A stretch of DNA of 64,000 nt, from positions 1 to 64,000 of the forward strand of contig JACPZP010000101.1 in assembly GCA_016195405.1 (NCBI GenBank), read 5' to 3'. The DNA is from Planctomycetota bacterium (GTDB lineage: Bacteria > Planctomycetota > Planctomycetia > Gemmatales > Gemmataceae). Positions 1 to 8,906 of the stretch are shown here, in pieces. A model generated the notes under the pieces. That model saw only the letters and a list, made by a program, of their open reading frames with translations, did not search any database and was not told the origin of the DNA. Position numbers and translations under genes: made by a program. Every line of letters starts with the position of its first letter. Within the stretch, counting starts at the first letter, position 1.

Positions 1-566
1 AGCGCAACCGAAAGGAGCCGACACCATTCAACCAACCCAAACCGAAGCCACCCCCTGCAAACGCAGCGGAGCGCGGAACCTACGCCCTGGCGAAAGCCAG
101 AACCAACGAATAAAAAGGCCCGAACCTTCGCTTATTCAAGGGTTAGCACCAAACATGGCGTTTGAGTGGGCGCTCCGAATATCACGAAATACTCATTCGC
201 CACGGCATTCGCGGAAAGCACTACGAAAGCTGCTGCGCGCGAAACAATCTGTCTTGCTGTCACCGGACATAGCGACAGCATTCCCGAGCGCTGAGGCAGT
301 CAACCAAGCTCTGCGCATGCTGATTGACGTGGCGCAAAAATCGGCACATATGGTCGCTGAAGTGGCATGCGTTGCCGCCGCAACGGGCTCATTGTCGGAC
401 CCCGAGCAGATCGCCCTCTGAAGCTGCCCTATTTGGGGAACTCAACAGAAATACGTGCTTATGCGTATACCCCATTCTCCTTGTACTGCGCATTTCTCAA
501 AAAAAGATTGCTTTTGTCGGCATTTCGAAGATAATTCGGCAGTGGGTGATAATACGGGAGATCACG
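1..566. other. Left-edge stretch upstream of the first kinase
   Basis: Apart from the weak small open frame listed separately at 155-421, I see nothing recognisable here: no tRNA, no clear terminator and no repeat shared with the rest of the window. The last ten bases (GGGAGATCAC) carry the ribosome binding site of the kinase that starts at 567. The frame containing the small open frame is open from base 2, so it could be the tail of a gene entering from the left. Confidence 0.4.
155..421 (+). CDS. Uncertain small hypothetical protein, or 3' end of a gene entering from the left
   Basis: The frame encodes 88 residues from the first in-frame ATG, but it is open from base 2 of the window. It may therefore be the last 139 codons of a gene that starts outside. 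The N-terminal half is rich in Arg and Lys, and the C-terminal half is Ala-rich and could form helices. I recognise no family, and there is no convincing ribosome binding site before the ATG. It may also be chance, because a second frame over the first 168 bases is open too. Confidence 0.22.
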   Translation: MAFEWALRISRNTHSPRHSRKALRKLLRAKQSVLLSPDIATAFPSAEAVNQALRMLIDVAQKSAHMVAEVACVAAATGSLSDPEQIAL

Positions 567-2492
567 ATGTTGCCGGACGGGTCAAACATCGAATCGCTGC
601 CGACTTCGCCAAAGGGCGCCGGCGAACGTGCATCCCGTGCTTCGGCGCGCAACCTGCGATTCGACACCATCCCTGTGGGCATCTCGTCGGCCCCCAGCAC
701 CGAAGACTTTTCTGTAGACTTTCCGACGCCGCAGGCAACGGAAGACGAATCGGGGCTGCCGCACCGCCTGGGACGCTACGAACTGCTCGAAAAGATCGGC
801 GGCGGCGGCATGGGCATCGTCTTCCGCGCGCTCGACACCGAGCTTCAGCGAACCGTGGCCCTCAAGACGATTCGCGAAGGCGTCTTCGCCGAAAGCCAGG
901 AAGTCGAACGCTTCATCAACGAAGCTCAGGCCATCGCCAAGCTCAATCACCCGAACATCGTGGCCATTCTCGACATTGGCCGGGACCAGGGGCATCATTA
1001 TTTCACGATGCAACTGGCGACCGGCGGCGCGCTCAGCAATCGGCTGGAGGAGTATTGCAAGGCCGATCCGCGCCAAAGCGTTCTTCTGATGGAGAAGATC
1101 ATTCGTGCCGTCCACTGCGCCCATCAGCACCTGATCCTGCATCGCGACCTCAAGCCTGCCAACATTCTCCTGAACGACAAGGGCGAGCCCCTGGTCAGTG
1201 ATTTCGGCCTGGTGAAATTCCTCGATCGCGACAAGGAAATCACCCAAGCCGGCAAGGCGATGGGCACGCGACCCTACATGTCGCCCGAGCAGCTCGGCGG
1301 CTTGCGGGAAGAGATCACGCCCGCGACCGACATCTGGGCGCTGGGCGTCGTGCTCTACGAGCTCTTGACGCAGCAACGTCCCTTCGCTTCGGCGAGTGAG
1401 GACGAGTTGACCAAGCAGATTCAGTCGGTCGATCCGCCCAGTCCGCGCAAGCTCCGGCCGCAGCTTGACCGGGATTTGGAAACCATCGTTCTCAAGTGCC
1501 TCCGGAAAAATCCCATTGAGCGCTATGCGAGCGCCCAGGACTTGGCCGACGATATACGGCTCTGGCTGGAGCGAAAGCCGATCCAAGCGAAACCTGTGGC
1601 ATGGAGGCAACGGCTCCGAAAACACCTGGGCAAGCGCGCGCTGCTGGCGCTCGTAGGATTGGCAATCTTGTTTGCAATCGCAGCGGCTTTCTTGAGTCTC
1701 GGAAAACCCGATCCGGACCGCTGGGTTGCCGAGATTCCAAAGCAGCTCAAGGGAGGCAAGGCGGTGACCTTGATCGGCCCGACCGGCGGCTTTCGTTGGG
1801 CGAGTTGGGCGAGCGGGCCTGCGAAAGAGCTGCCTGCATTCGACGCCAAGGCGCCATTTCGACTTGAGTCTTCGGATATCGGCCTTCTTGAGCTTATTCC
1901 CAACCCAGGCGTGGACAGCTATCGCTTCCGAGGAGAAGTGAGGCATGTCGCGGGCGACACGCCATATGAGGTTGGCATGTATTTCGCTCGAGGATCTCAA
2001 CCTACGGAATCCGGATGGGTCAATCTCTTCCTGACTCTGTCCTTCACGGATGTGGAAAACGTTCAGCGCGATCCGGTGAAGCGCAACCCCATGTACATCA
2101 GTGCCTACATGCGGCGTGAACCGGACCATTCCAAGCTTGCGCGCATTTACTCCGGCTCCCCTACTTATTACGAGCCGCATTTGGGATTGGAAAACCCCGG
2201 GCGATTGGAAAACCCGTGGCGGACCATCGCCATTGAGGTGTATCCAGATCGCTTCCGCGCTTACTGGCAAAACAAGCTCGTGGAGGGTATCGGTTGGAAG
2301 GCAATCAATGCCACCAGCGCGAAAAACCTCTCAAATCGGATTCAGCTTCCAGGCGGCGTCAACGAGCTCAAAGTTATCGACCCTGACTTCGGCCCGCAGC
2401 AAGGATTGGGCCTATTCGTCACCGGATCAGCAGCGGAGTTTCGCAACGTGGTCATTGAACCCATCATCCCCGCGAAAGGAAAAACACCATGA
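567..2492 (+). CDS. Membrane Ser/Thr protein kinase with beta-rich C-terminal domain (paralogue 1)
   Basis: A eukaryotic-like protein kinase of 641 residues. The start at 567 is chosen because GGGAG lies six bases upstream; the frame is open further up but without a better signal. The kinase domain (about 70-335) shows a glycine loop GGGGMG, Lys100 in VALKT, HRDLKPAN at 192-199, SDFGL at 211-215 and GTRPYMSPEQ, so it should be active. A single membrane helix lies at about 358-378, followed by about 260 residues predicted to be outside the cytoplasm, with motifs VTLIGPTGG, EVRHVAG and GLGLFV shared with the two kinases downstream. I read the C-terminal part as a concanavalin-like/DUF1080-like sandwich, which is an inference. 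Its stop overlaps the ATG of the next small gene (ATGA), so the two are probably translationally coupled. Substrates are unknown. Confidence 0.92.
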   Translation: MLPDGSNIESLPTSPKGAGERASRASARNLRFDTIPVGISSAPSTEDFSVDFPTPQATEDESGLPHRLGRYELLEKIGGGGMGIVFRALDTELQRTVALKTIREGVFAESQEVERFINEAQAIAKLNHPNIVAILDIGRDQGHHYFTMQLATGGALSNRLEEYCKADPRQSVLLMEKIIRAVHCAHQHLILHRDLKPANILLNDKGEPLVSDFGLVKFLDRDKEITQAGKAMGTRPYMSPEQLGGLREEITPATDIWALGVVLYELLTQQRPFASASEDELTKQIQSVDPPSPRKLRPQLDRDLETIVLKCLRKNPIERYASAQDLADDIRLWLERKPIQAKPVAWRQRLRKHLGKRALLALVGLAILFAIAAAFLSLGKPDPDRWVAEIPKQLKGGKAVTLIGPTGGFRWASWASGPAKELPAFDAKAPFRLESSDIGLLELIPNPGVDSYRFRGEVRHVAGDTPYEVGMYFARGSQPTESGWVNLFLTLSFTDVENVQRDPVKRNPMYISAYMRREPDHSKLARIYSGSPTYYEPHLGLENPGRLENPWRTIAIEVYPDRFRAYWQNKLVEGIGWKAINATSAKNLSNRIQLPGGVNELKVIDPDFGPQQGLGLFVTGSAAEFRNVVIEPIIPAKGKTP

Positions 2493-2878
2493 AAAGCACC
2501 ACAAAAAGCGCCAAGAAAAGCACCACCCGCAAAGGCGCGAAAACGCCCGCCAGCATGAATCTCACGAGTCCCAACACCGCGCTTGCGGTCGTCACCATCA
2601 CCAATCCGCAAAGCAATTCAAACAACGTCCTCACCGGCGGCAACTTCACGTTCACCGGCAACTACAACGGCGTGACGACCGTTCACCTTTTCTTGCTTCA
2701 AGCAGGCGCCGCCAACATCGACATGGGCTTCGCCAATTTGAATCAGGCCACACACACCTGGTCGCTTACCTTTGGCCCGATTGCGCCCAATCCCGCGCCC
2801 GCCGCGGCTTATGACGTGCAAGCGATTGGAAATGTCGGCAACGCGGCCGACGTGAAACAAAACATTCGCTTTGTTTGA
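2489..2878 (+). CDS. Small beta-sandwich-like protein coupled to kinase 1
   Basis: 129 residues. The first 25 are strongly basic (Lys/Thr/Ser-rich), and the rest alternates beta-strand-like segments such as FTFTGNYNG, TVHLFLLQ, HTWSLTFGPI and YDVQAIGN. The start codon overlaps the kinase stop in an ATGA arrangement. I see no signal peptide and no membrane helix. The pattern around HTWSLTFGPIAPN and YDVQAIG recurs in the two small proteins after kinase 3 (HTWSIRVNQIAPN...YTLRAVG; YSVHAIAG), so all three form a family that looks immunoglobulin-like. The function is unknown. Placement suggests a partner, substrate or scaffold of the kinases, which is inference only. Confidence 0.8.
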   Translation: MKSTTKSAKKSTTRKGAKTPASMNLTSPNTALAVVTITNPQSNSNNVLTGGNFTFTGNYNGVTTVHLFLLQAGAANIDMGFANLNQATHTWSLTFGPIAPNPAPAAAYDVQAIGNVGNAADVKQNIRFV

Positions 2879-3007
2879 TCCCGCGGATACCGTTTTCCAG
2901 AAGTCGTCAATCCAAGAGCGGGAGAAGCTGAGGATTGCGGGCGGTCCTTTACCTGGGTATAGTCGAAGGGAGTAGTTTTGGACAAGCGATGAAGGGGGGC
3001 GATGGGT

Positions 3008-4435
3008 ATGTCGTATCTGCGGCATCCTCGGCTTTCGCGCCGTAGCGTGCTTCAAGCCGGCGGCGTTAGCTTGCTCGGCCTTGGAATCGACTCGATTCCC
3101 CAAGCCGCCGCCGATTCGCCGTCAAATTTCACGCCCCGCTCGGTCATCTATCTCTTCCTCTCCGGCGGGCTCGCGCAGCACGAGAGCTTCGATCCCAAGC
3201 CCGACGCTCCCGACAATATCCGCGGTGAGTTTAGCCCAATCCGCACCCGCACGCCCGGCATTCAAATCTGCGAGCACTTGCCGCGCTTGGCGGCCCGCAG
3301 CGACAAGTGGGCGCTGGTGCGCTCGCTGACGCATCCGAGCAACGATCACTCGCTGGGCCACCACATTATGCTGACCGGGCGCAGCGTGGCGCCCCAGGGA
3401 TTCAATCCGTCGCTGCCTCAGGCGAGTGATTTTCCGTCGCTGACATCGATTGCCGGACGTCTGATGCCGAAGCAAAACAACTTACCGTCTGCCGCGGTCG
3501 TGCCGTTCCATTTCATCCATCATTCGGGGCGAATCATTAACGGGCAGTTCGCAGGCCAGATGGGACACGCGCACGATCCTTGGGTCGTTCAGGCTGCACA
3601 CAACTGCCCGGGCTACGGCGCCTGTCCCAACTGCATCGATCATGAGCGCCGGCCCAATCGCCAACACGTCGGCTATCCCGTCTTCGAGCCGCCCAATCTG
3701 CGTCTGCCCGAGTCGATCAGCGATGCCCGCCTCGGCAGCCGCCGCGGCTTGCTTGACCTTATCGAGCACCAGCAACGTCGCTTGGACCACACCGTCGCTG
3801 CGCAGAATCTAGACACGCAAAGATCGAGTGCATGGTCGCTGCTAACTTCGAGCCGAGTCCGCGCCGCCTTCGACCTCTCCGGCGAAAGCGACCGCATGCT
3901 CGACACGTATGGCCGCAACCTCTTCGGTTGGTCGTGTTTGCTGGCGCGGCGGCTTGTCGAGTCGGGCGTTCGCATGGTGCAGGTGAACTTGGGCCGCAAC
4001 GAAACCTGGGACACGCACGGCAATGCCTTCCCGCATCTCAAGGACAACCTGCTGCCGCCGATGGATCGTTGCGTGTCGGCGTTGATCGACGACCTCGACG
4101 CCCGCGGACTCTTGGAATCGACCTTGATCGTCATGGCTGGCGAGTTCGGCCGAACGCCGCGGATCAGCACGTTGCCGCAGTTCTACGCTCTGCCGGGCCG
4201 CGATCACTGGGGCGCGGTGCAGACAGTGTTCCTGGCCGGCGGCGGTATCCGCGGCGGAAACGTCATCGGCTCGTCGGACCGCTTGGGCGCCTACCCCGCC
4301 ACCTGCCCGCAGACGCCGGAAAACCTGGCGGCCACCATCTTCCACGCCCTCGGCCTGCCCCGTGACGCCGCCTGGCATGACCCCAACGGTAGGCCGCATT
4401 TTCTATATCACGCCGAGCCAATCGCTGGCCTATAA
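3008..4435 (+). CDS. DUF1501 family protein with Tat-type signal
   Basis: 475 residues of the DUF1501 family, sulfatase/alkaline-phosphatase-fold-like proteins abundant in planctomycetes. The N-terminus has a twin-arginine motif (LSRRSVLQAGG) followed by a hydrophobic stretch, consistent with Tat export. Family motifs include FLSGGLAQHESFDPKP, the region ending in MVQVNLG, and GEFGRTPRI near the C-terminus before GRDHWG. The start at 3008 is preferred over 3002 because the G-run at 2994-2999 is then eight bases away. DUF1501 genes usually sit next to a DUF1549/DUF1553 gene. Here the neighbours are kinases instead, so the usual pairing is absent. The enzymatic role of the family is not established. 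Confidence 0.9.
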   Translation: MSYLRHPRLSRRSVLQAGGVSLLGLGIDSIPQAAADSPSNFTPRSVIYLFLSGGLAQHESFDPKPDAPDNIRGEFSPIRTRTPGIQICEHLPRLAARSDKWALVRSLTHPSNDHSLGHHIMLTGRSVAPQGFNPSLPQASDFPSLTSIAGRLMPKQNNLPSAAVVPFHFIHHSGRIINGQFAGQMGHAHDPWVVQAAHNCPGYGACPNCIDHERRPNRQHVGYPVFEPPNLRLPESISDARLGSRRGLLDLIEHQQRRLDHTVAAQNLDTQRSSAWSLLTSSRVRAAFDLSGESDRMLDTYGRNLFGWSCLLARRLVESGVRMVQVNLGRNETWDTHGNAFPHLKDNLLPPMDRCVSALIDDLDARGLLESTLIVMAGEFGRTPRISTLPQFYALPGRDHWGAVQTVFLAGGGIRGGNVIGSSDRLGAYPATCPQTPENLAATIFHALGLPRDAAWHDPNGRPHFLYHAEPIAGL

Positions 4436-4459
4436 GGCGGCGACGCCGCAACCTCAGTT

Positions 4460-4495
4460 AGATAGCGGAGTCTCGGTGTAGCCTGTCGGTGTACG
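4460..4495 (+). promoter_or_regulatory. Duplicated 5' leader of kinase 2
   Basis: The bases upstream of kinase 2 (AGATAGCGGAGTCT, then TCGGTGTAC just before the ATG) recur before kinase 3 at 6590-6625 with identical spacing: GATAGCGGAG starts 35 bases before the ATG in both. The genes share a recently duplicated leader. No classical Shine-Dalgarno is visible in either copy. Whether the leader is a promoter, an operator or an RNA element cannot be told from two copies. Confidence 0.55.
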
Positions 4496-6415
4496 ATGCA
4501 CTCCCAACAACCGGAAAGCCATTCGGATCCGACCCAACACGTCGGGGCCACGGTGCACGAACATTTGCCACCGCCAACGCCCGAACAAGGGCCGGCGACA
4601 GCGCCTTTAGTGCGTGAAACGCAGGTCGATTCCAAGGATGCGCCCACGGCGGTGCAACCGCCCGCGCCAATGCTTGAAGAGCCGTTGCTTTTCGAGCGTT
4701 ATAAGCCGATTGGGCCGCCGTTGCCGGGGGGCATGGGCAAAGTTTATAAGGTTCGCGACACGACGCTTGGACATATTGTCGCGCTTAAAACGATGAGGTC
4801 GGCGCTGTTGGGTCAGCCAACTGAAGTGGAGCGCTTCAAGCGAGAGGCGCGGGCAGTTGCGCAGCTCAAGCACGAAAACATCATCACCATCCATCATTTC
4901 GACGTCTATCGCGGCGAGCCTTTTTTCACCATGGAATTCATGGAAGGCGGCTCGCTCGCGTCGCGGCTCTCCGAATTCACGAAGAAGGATCCCGCCGCCA
5001 TCGCCGCCTTGATGGAGAAGGTCGCCCGCGCCGTTGGAGTTGCTCACTCCAAAGACATCATCCACCGCGACTTGAAGCCCGGCAACATTCTCTTGGACCC
5101 GGCCGGCGAACCCAAAGTCAGCGACTTCGGCCTCGCCAAGTTTTTGAAGGAGCAAGACGACATCACGCGGCCCGAGCAGAGACTTGGGACCTGGTACTAC
5201 ATGTCGCCCGAACAGGCCACGCGTGACCATGACATCCTTTCGCCGGCCACCGACGTCTGGTCGTTGGGCGTGATCTTTTACGAGCTGTTGACGGGCAAGA
5301 AGCCGTTCGATGGCGAAACGAAGAAACAGTTAACCAACGCGATCTGCAAAAAGGAGCCGCTGCCGCCGCGCGTTCTTCGCAAGGGATTTGACCGGGGATT
5401 GGAGGCAATCGTTGGCCGTTGCCTTTCAAAGGATCCGGAGCAACGGTATCAGCGCGCGGGGGAGCTTGCCGAGGAATTGATTCACTGGCGTCAGGGAGAA
5501 GCCGTTGCGACCCCGAACCAGACGCCGTTCGCCCGAAGAAGACGCCCATGGAAGAAGACGGCTTTGGCCTTGGGTCTCCTCGCAATGATACTCTTGGTCG
5601 CGTTCTTGCAGCGCACAAGCACAAAGAACGATTCCACGGGCGCTGTCCAAGATCGAAATTGGACAGATGAGATCGAAAAGGAGCTAAAAGGGAAGAAACA
5701 GGTCACTCTCATCGCGGAGACGGGTGGGCCAAAAGGCTACGACCTGATACGAGGCGCCGGCAAGATTGACACGGACGACGATCCGAGCCGGCCGTTTTCT
5801 GTTAACGCATGGGACTTGGCCATGCTGGAGCTGGTCGCGAATCGGACGCTCGACCATTTTCGCTTTGAAGCGGAAGTAAGGCACCTGGCTTCAAGTGGAT
5901 CTTCTCTGGTCGGCATTTACCTTGCCCAGAGTCGGCAGCCGACCGACCAGGGCGTCGCGAACTTGTACCTCGAATGGAGTTTCAACGACTTCCCAGAATT
6001 CGCGGCCCACAAGGGCGAATGGGATCACGAAAAGGCGATCATCCTTTCGGGCAAGCTTCTACGTGAACCTGAGGGGCCTAGGGGGCCGGCAACGATCGAA
6101 ATCTATCCGGGCCACGGCAAGGTTTTCAAAGTTGGCAAGCCGCGTGAAGTCCCCTGGCGAAAAATCGCCGTCGAAGTGTCGTCGAAGGGAGTGATTGGCT
6201 CTTGGGAGGGAGAGAAAGTTGGCCAGCAGCGGTCGTGGGCTGAAGTCAATGCGATGTCAAAAAAGATCTTGACGATGATCCTTGCAGGCGAGAAAAAGCT
6301 CGCCTTCCTAAAGTCGCTGGAGCCGAGTTTCGGGCCACGCCAGGGCCTTGGGCTCTTGGTTCATAACGGCACTGCGCAATTCAGAAATGTTCGCGTGACG
6401 CCGATAACCGACTGA
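4496..6415 (+). CDS. Membrane Ser/Thr protein kinase with beta-rich C-terminal domain (paralogue 2)
   Basis: 639 residues. The N-terminal 65 are Pro/Glu-rich and share HSDPTQ and DSKDAP with kinase 3, so these two are the closest pair. The kinase domain (about 69-330) has the loop PGGMGKVY, Lys98, HRDLKPGN at 190-197, SDFGLAKF and GTWYYMSPEQ, all consistent with activity. One membrane helix lies at about 353-371 after a basic stretch (RRRRPWKK), then an ectodomain with VTLIAETGGPKG, EVRHLAS and GLGLLVHNG. No small beta protein follows this copy, unlike kinases 1 and 3. The region after the gene to 6589 contains nothing I recognise. Confidence 0.92.
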   Translation: MHSQQPESHSDPTQHVGATVHEHLPPPTPEQGPATAPLVRETQVDSKDAPTAVQPPAPMLEEPLLFERYKPIGPPLPGGMGKVYKVRDTTLGHIVALKTMRSALLGQPTEVERFKREARAVAQLKHENIITIHHFDVYRGEPFFTMEFMEGGSLASRLSEFTKKDPAAIAALMEKVARAVGVAHSKDIIHRDLKPGNILLDPAGEPKVSDFGLAKFLKEQDDITRPEQRLGTWYYMSPEQATRDHDILSPATDVWSLGVIFYELLTGKKPFDGETKKQLTNAICKKEPLPPRVLRKGFDRGLEAIVGRCLSKDPEQRYQRAGELAEELIHWRQGEAVATPNQTPFARRRRPWKKTALALGLLAMILLVAFLQRTSTKNDSTGAVQDRNWTDEIEKELKGKKQVTLIAETGGPKGYDLIRGAGKIDTDDDPSRPFSVNAWDLAMLELVANRTLDHFRFEAEVRHLASSGSSLVGIYLAQSRQPTDQGVANLYLEWSFNDFPEFAAHKGEWDHEKAIILSGKLLREPEGPRGPATIEIYPGHGKVFKVGKPREVPWRKIAVEVSSKGVIGSWEGEKVGQQRSWAEVNAMSKKILTMILAGEKKLAFLKSLEPSFGPRQGLGLLVHNGTAQFRNVRVTPITD

Positions 6416-6589
6416 TTTCTCTTTTCGAGGCGCAACCGTATCGGCACGGGCAGATATAGCGAATGCATGTTTTTACGCATTCCGCTCGCCAATAATAGGA
6501 TGTAATACTTATCAACTAACACACGGGTGTCACGGAATTATCAAAATCTTCTTGTATTCTCCAGAAAAAGTACGACAATCTTCGACTAT

Positions 6590-6625
6590 AGATAGCGGAG
6601 TCTTGTTGTCGCTTATCGGTGTACC
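6590..6625 (+). promoter_or_regulatory. Duplicated 5' leader of kinase 3
   Basis: This is the second copy of the leader described at 4460-4495: AGATAGCGGAGTCT followed by TCGGTGTAC immediately before the start codon, at the same distance. The similarity continues into the first codons (ATGCACTCCCAAC) and stops upstream of the leader. Confidence 0.55.
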
Positions 6626-8542
6626 ATGCACTCCCAACGGCCTGCCCAAGAGCCGGAAAGCCATTCCGATCCGACCCAACGCGTCGGCGCCACGGTTCAT
6701 GAGCCTTTGTCCGCGCCGTTGCCCGAAGTGGGGCCGGCCACTTCTCCTCTGGTGCATGAAACGCACGTCGACTCGAAAGATGCGCCCAAAGCCGTGGAAC
6801 GGACGCCTTCTGCGCTTTTCGGGCAGGTTTTGCTCTTCGAACGCTACGAAACCCTCGGGCCCCCGATCGGCGGCGGCATGGGGCTTGTCTTCAAAGTCCG
6901 CGATACCAAGCTGGGCCGCATCGTCGCTCTGAAAACCATGAAGTCTGCGCTGTTGGCTCAGCCCGCGGAGGTGGAGCGCTTTTTGCGCGAAGCCCGCGCG
7001 GTCGCCCAACTCGAACATCCCAACATCATCAAGCTGCACGAATACGGCGAGCACCGCGGCGAGCCCTATTTCACCATGGAATACTTGGAAGGCGGCTCGT
7101 TGACGTCGCGCCTGGCCGAATACACGAAGAAGGACCCGAAAGAACTTGCCGCTCTGATGGAAAAAGTCGCCCGCGCCGTCGGCTTCGCCCATTCGAAAGA
7201 CGTCATCCATCGCGACTTGAAGCCCGGGAATATCCTCTTGGATCAAATCGGCGAGCCGCGCGTCAGCGATTTCGGCTTGGCCAAGTTCCTCAAGGATGGC
7301 GACGACATCAACCGAGCGGACCAGGTGCTGGGCACATGGTACTACATGTCCCCGGAGCAAACCGCCGGCAATCGCGACACGTTAACGCCGGCCAGCGACG
7401 TTTGGTCCTTGGGCGTGATCTTCTACGAATTGCTGACGGGCAAGAAGCCGTTCAACGGCGAGACCAAGAAGCAGATAACCAACGAAGTCTGCAAAAAGGA
7501 GCCGTTGCCGCCGAGTTATTATCGCAGGGGACTGGATGCGGGGCTGGAAGCCATCATCGAGAAGTGCGTTGCGAAAGATCTATCGAAGCGGCTCGAGGAC
7601 GCGAACGAGTTTGCAGACCAACTGGAACGCTGGCGCCAGGGTGATGGAATTAGTTCGCGCGGATGGTGGAAGCGTCAAGTTCACGTGGCAAAGCGGCACA
7701 AAGCCCTCGCTGCTGTCGTGCTCTTGGCCGTGCTTCTCACGTTCCTTGGTGGTTACTATGCAGTGCAGCCTTCGGACACGGAACGCTGGACACGCTATGT
7801 GCAAGGCGAACTGAGGGCGGGAAGGTCGGTGACGTTGGTCGGCGAAACGGGCGGTCCGAAGTGGATGCGCTGGGAAGGCGGCGACATGGTCGATCTGCCG
7901 AAGGTTGAACCGGGGGAACCATTTGCTGTTCCATGTTGGGGGTTGGGTTTGTTGGAACTGGTGCCGAACACGGGTATGGAGGCGTATCGCCTGCGCGGAG
8001 AGGTCAGGCAAATTGAGGCCGCACGGTATCGACATGTTGGACTGTACTTTGGCCGGCACCGCTATGCAACTGCGAAGGGTTGGGCGAATGTTTATTTGAC
8101 TATGAACTTCTGCGACAGCTCCCCTCTTAACCCAAAAAACCCTGAGAAGAACTTGGTGATGATCCTCGGCGAGATGCTTCGCGAGCCGGGTCCCCTGGAA
8201 CCGAGTCCCTTTTACAAAGCAACGCCTGCATCGTATCGACCACAGATAGCAACGCCAAAGCCATGGCGCCCCCTTGCGTTTGAGGTCCTTCCTGATTGTC
8301 TCCGCGTTTTCTGGGACCATAAGCTCATTCATGAGATCTCATGGCAGGATCTAGACCGCGATAGCAACAGAGGGCTTTCCAACCGCATAGCCATCGGCGG
8401 CGGAGATCGGGATGAACTCAAATCGATTTCCCTGCATTTCGGTCCACTTCGAAGCGAAGGTCTAGGCCTTTTCGTTAGTGGTTCCAATGCGACTTTTCGA
8501 AATGTCGTTTTAGAACCCATTTCCCAAGAAAGGAAGGAGTAA
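6626..8542 (+). CDS. Membrane Ser/Thr protein kinase with beta-rich C-terminal domain (paralogue 3)
   Basis: 638 residues, closely related to kinase 2 over the whole length. The glycine loop is IGGGMGLVF, the ATP Lys is 103 in VALKTM, and the catalytic HRDLKPGN, SDFGLAKF and GTWYYMSPEQ motifs are intact. A membrane helix follows the basic segment KRQVHVAKRHK and contains LLAVLLTFLGGYYAV. The C-terminal domain has VTLVGETGGPKW, EVRQIEA, GLYFGRH and GLGLFVSGSNATFRNV. It is followed within five bases by a small beta protein and then by a second one, so a three-gene unit is likely. The ectodomain probably senses an extracytoplasmic ligand, by analogy with PASTA-type kinases; the ligand is unknown. 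Confidence 0.92.
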   Translation: MHSQRPAQEPESHSDPTQRVGATVHEPLSAPLPEVGPATSPLVHETHVDSKDAPKAVERTPSALFGQVLLFERYETLGPPIGGGMGLVFKVRDTKLGRIVALKTMKSALLAQPAEVERFLREARAVAQLEHPNIIKLHEYGEHRGEPYFTMEYLEGGSLTSRLAEYTKKDPKELAALMEKVARAVGFAHSKDVIHRDLKPGNILLDQIGEPRVSDFGLAKFLKDGDDINRADQVLGTWYYMSPEQTAGNRDTLTPASDVWSLGVIFYELLTGKKPFNGETKKQITNEVCKKEPLPPSYYRRGLDAGLEAIIEKCVAKDLSKRLEDANEFADQLERWRQGDGISSRGWWKRQVHVAKRHKALAAVVLLAVLLTFLGGYYAVQPSDTERWTRYVQGELRAGRSVTLVGETGGPKWMRWEGGDMVDLPKVEPGEPFAVPCWGLGLLELVPNTGMEAYRLRGEVRQIEAARYRHVGLYFGRHRYATAKGWANVYLTMNFCDSSPLNPKNPEKNLVMILGEMLREPGPLEPSPFYKATPASYRPQIATPKPWRPLAFEVLPDCLRVFWDHKLIHEISWQDLDRDSNRGLSNRIAIGGGDRDELKSISLHFGPLRSEGLGLFVSGSNATFRNVVLEPISQERKE

Positions 8543-8547
8543 TCGCG

Positions 8548-8835
8548 ATGCCTATTCGTTTCACCAAGCCGGTCAGAGATGGAGATGCATGCGTCTTGCA
8601 GAACGGCGCTTTCGAGTTCAAAGGCGAAGTAGTACCAAGCGTGACCGACCTCACCCTCTATCTCCTGAATTCTGGCAGCAGTCGTAATTGTGGTACCGTG
8701 CAGATCGATGACAGTCATACGTGGTCGATTCGTGTGAACCAGATCGCGCCAAACCATGGATATACGCTGCGCGCTGTAGGAACGTTGGGCGTCACGGCGG
8801 TAGACGCTTTGCTTTTCGACATTCTAATCGCTTGA
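8548..8835 (+). CDS. Small beta-sandwich-like protein following kinase 3 (first)
   Basis: 95 residues with a strong ribosome binding site (AAGGAAGGAG) between the kinase stop and the ATG. It has beta-type segments FEFKGEVVP, LTLYLLN, HTWSIRVNQIAPN and YTLRAVGT, which align by eye with the small protein after kinase 1. There is no signal peptide, membrane helix or cysteine-rich motif. It is probably cotranscribed with kinase 3. Function unknown; the family resemblance is my own alignment. Confidence 0.78.
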   Translation: MPIRFTKPVRDGDACVLQNGAFEFKGEVVPSVTDLTLYLLNSGSSRNCGTVQIDDSHTWSIRVNQIAPNHGYTLRAVGTLGVTAVDALLFDILIA

Positions 8836-8906
8836 GGAATTGACTTAAGAGCGGGAAAGACGCACGTGACAATGTTTTCTGGCTTAGGATTTGGAAAGGA
8901 GTGAAT

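Noticed and set aside
582-2270. Long minus-strand open frame opposite kinase 1
   Set aside because: It is antisense to an intact kinase with complete motifs and shows no family features; long antisense frames are expected at this GC content.
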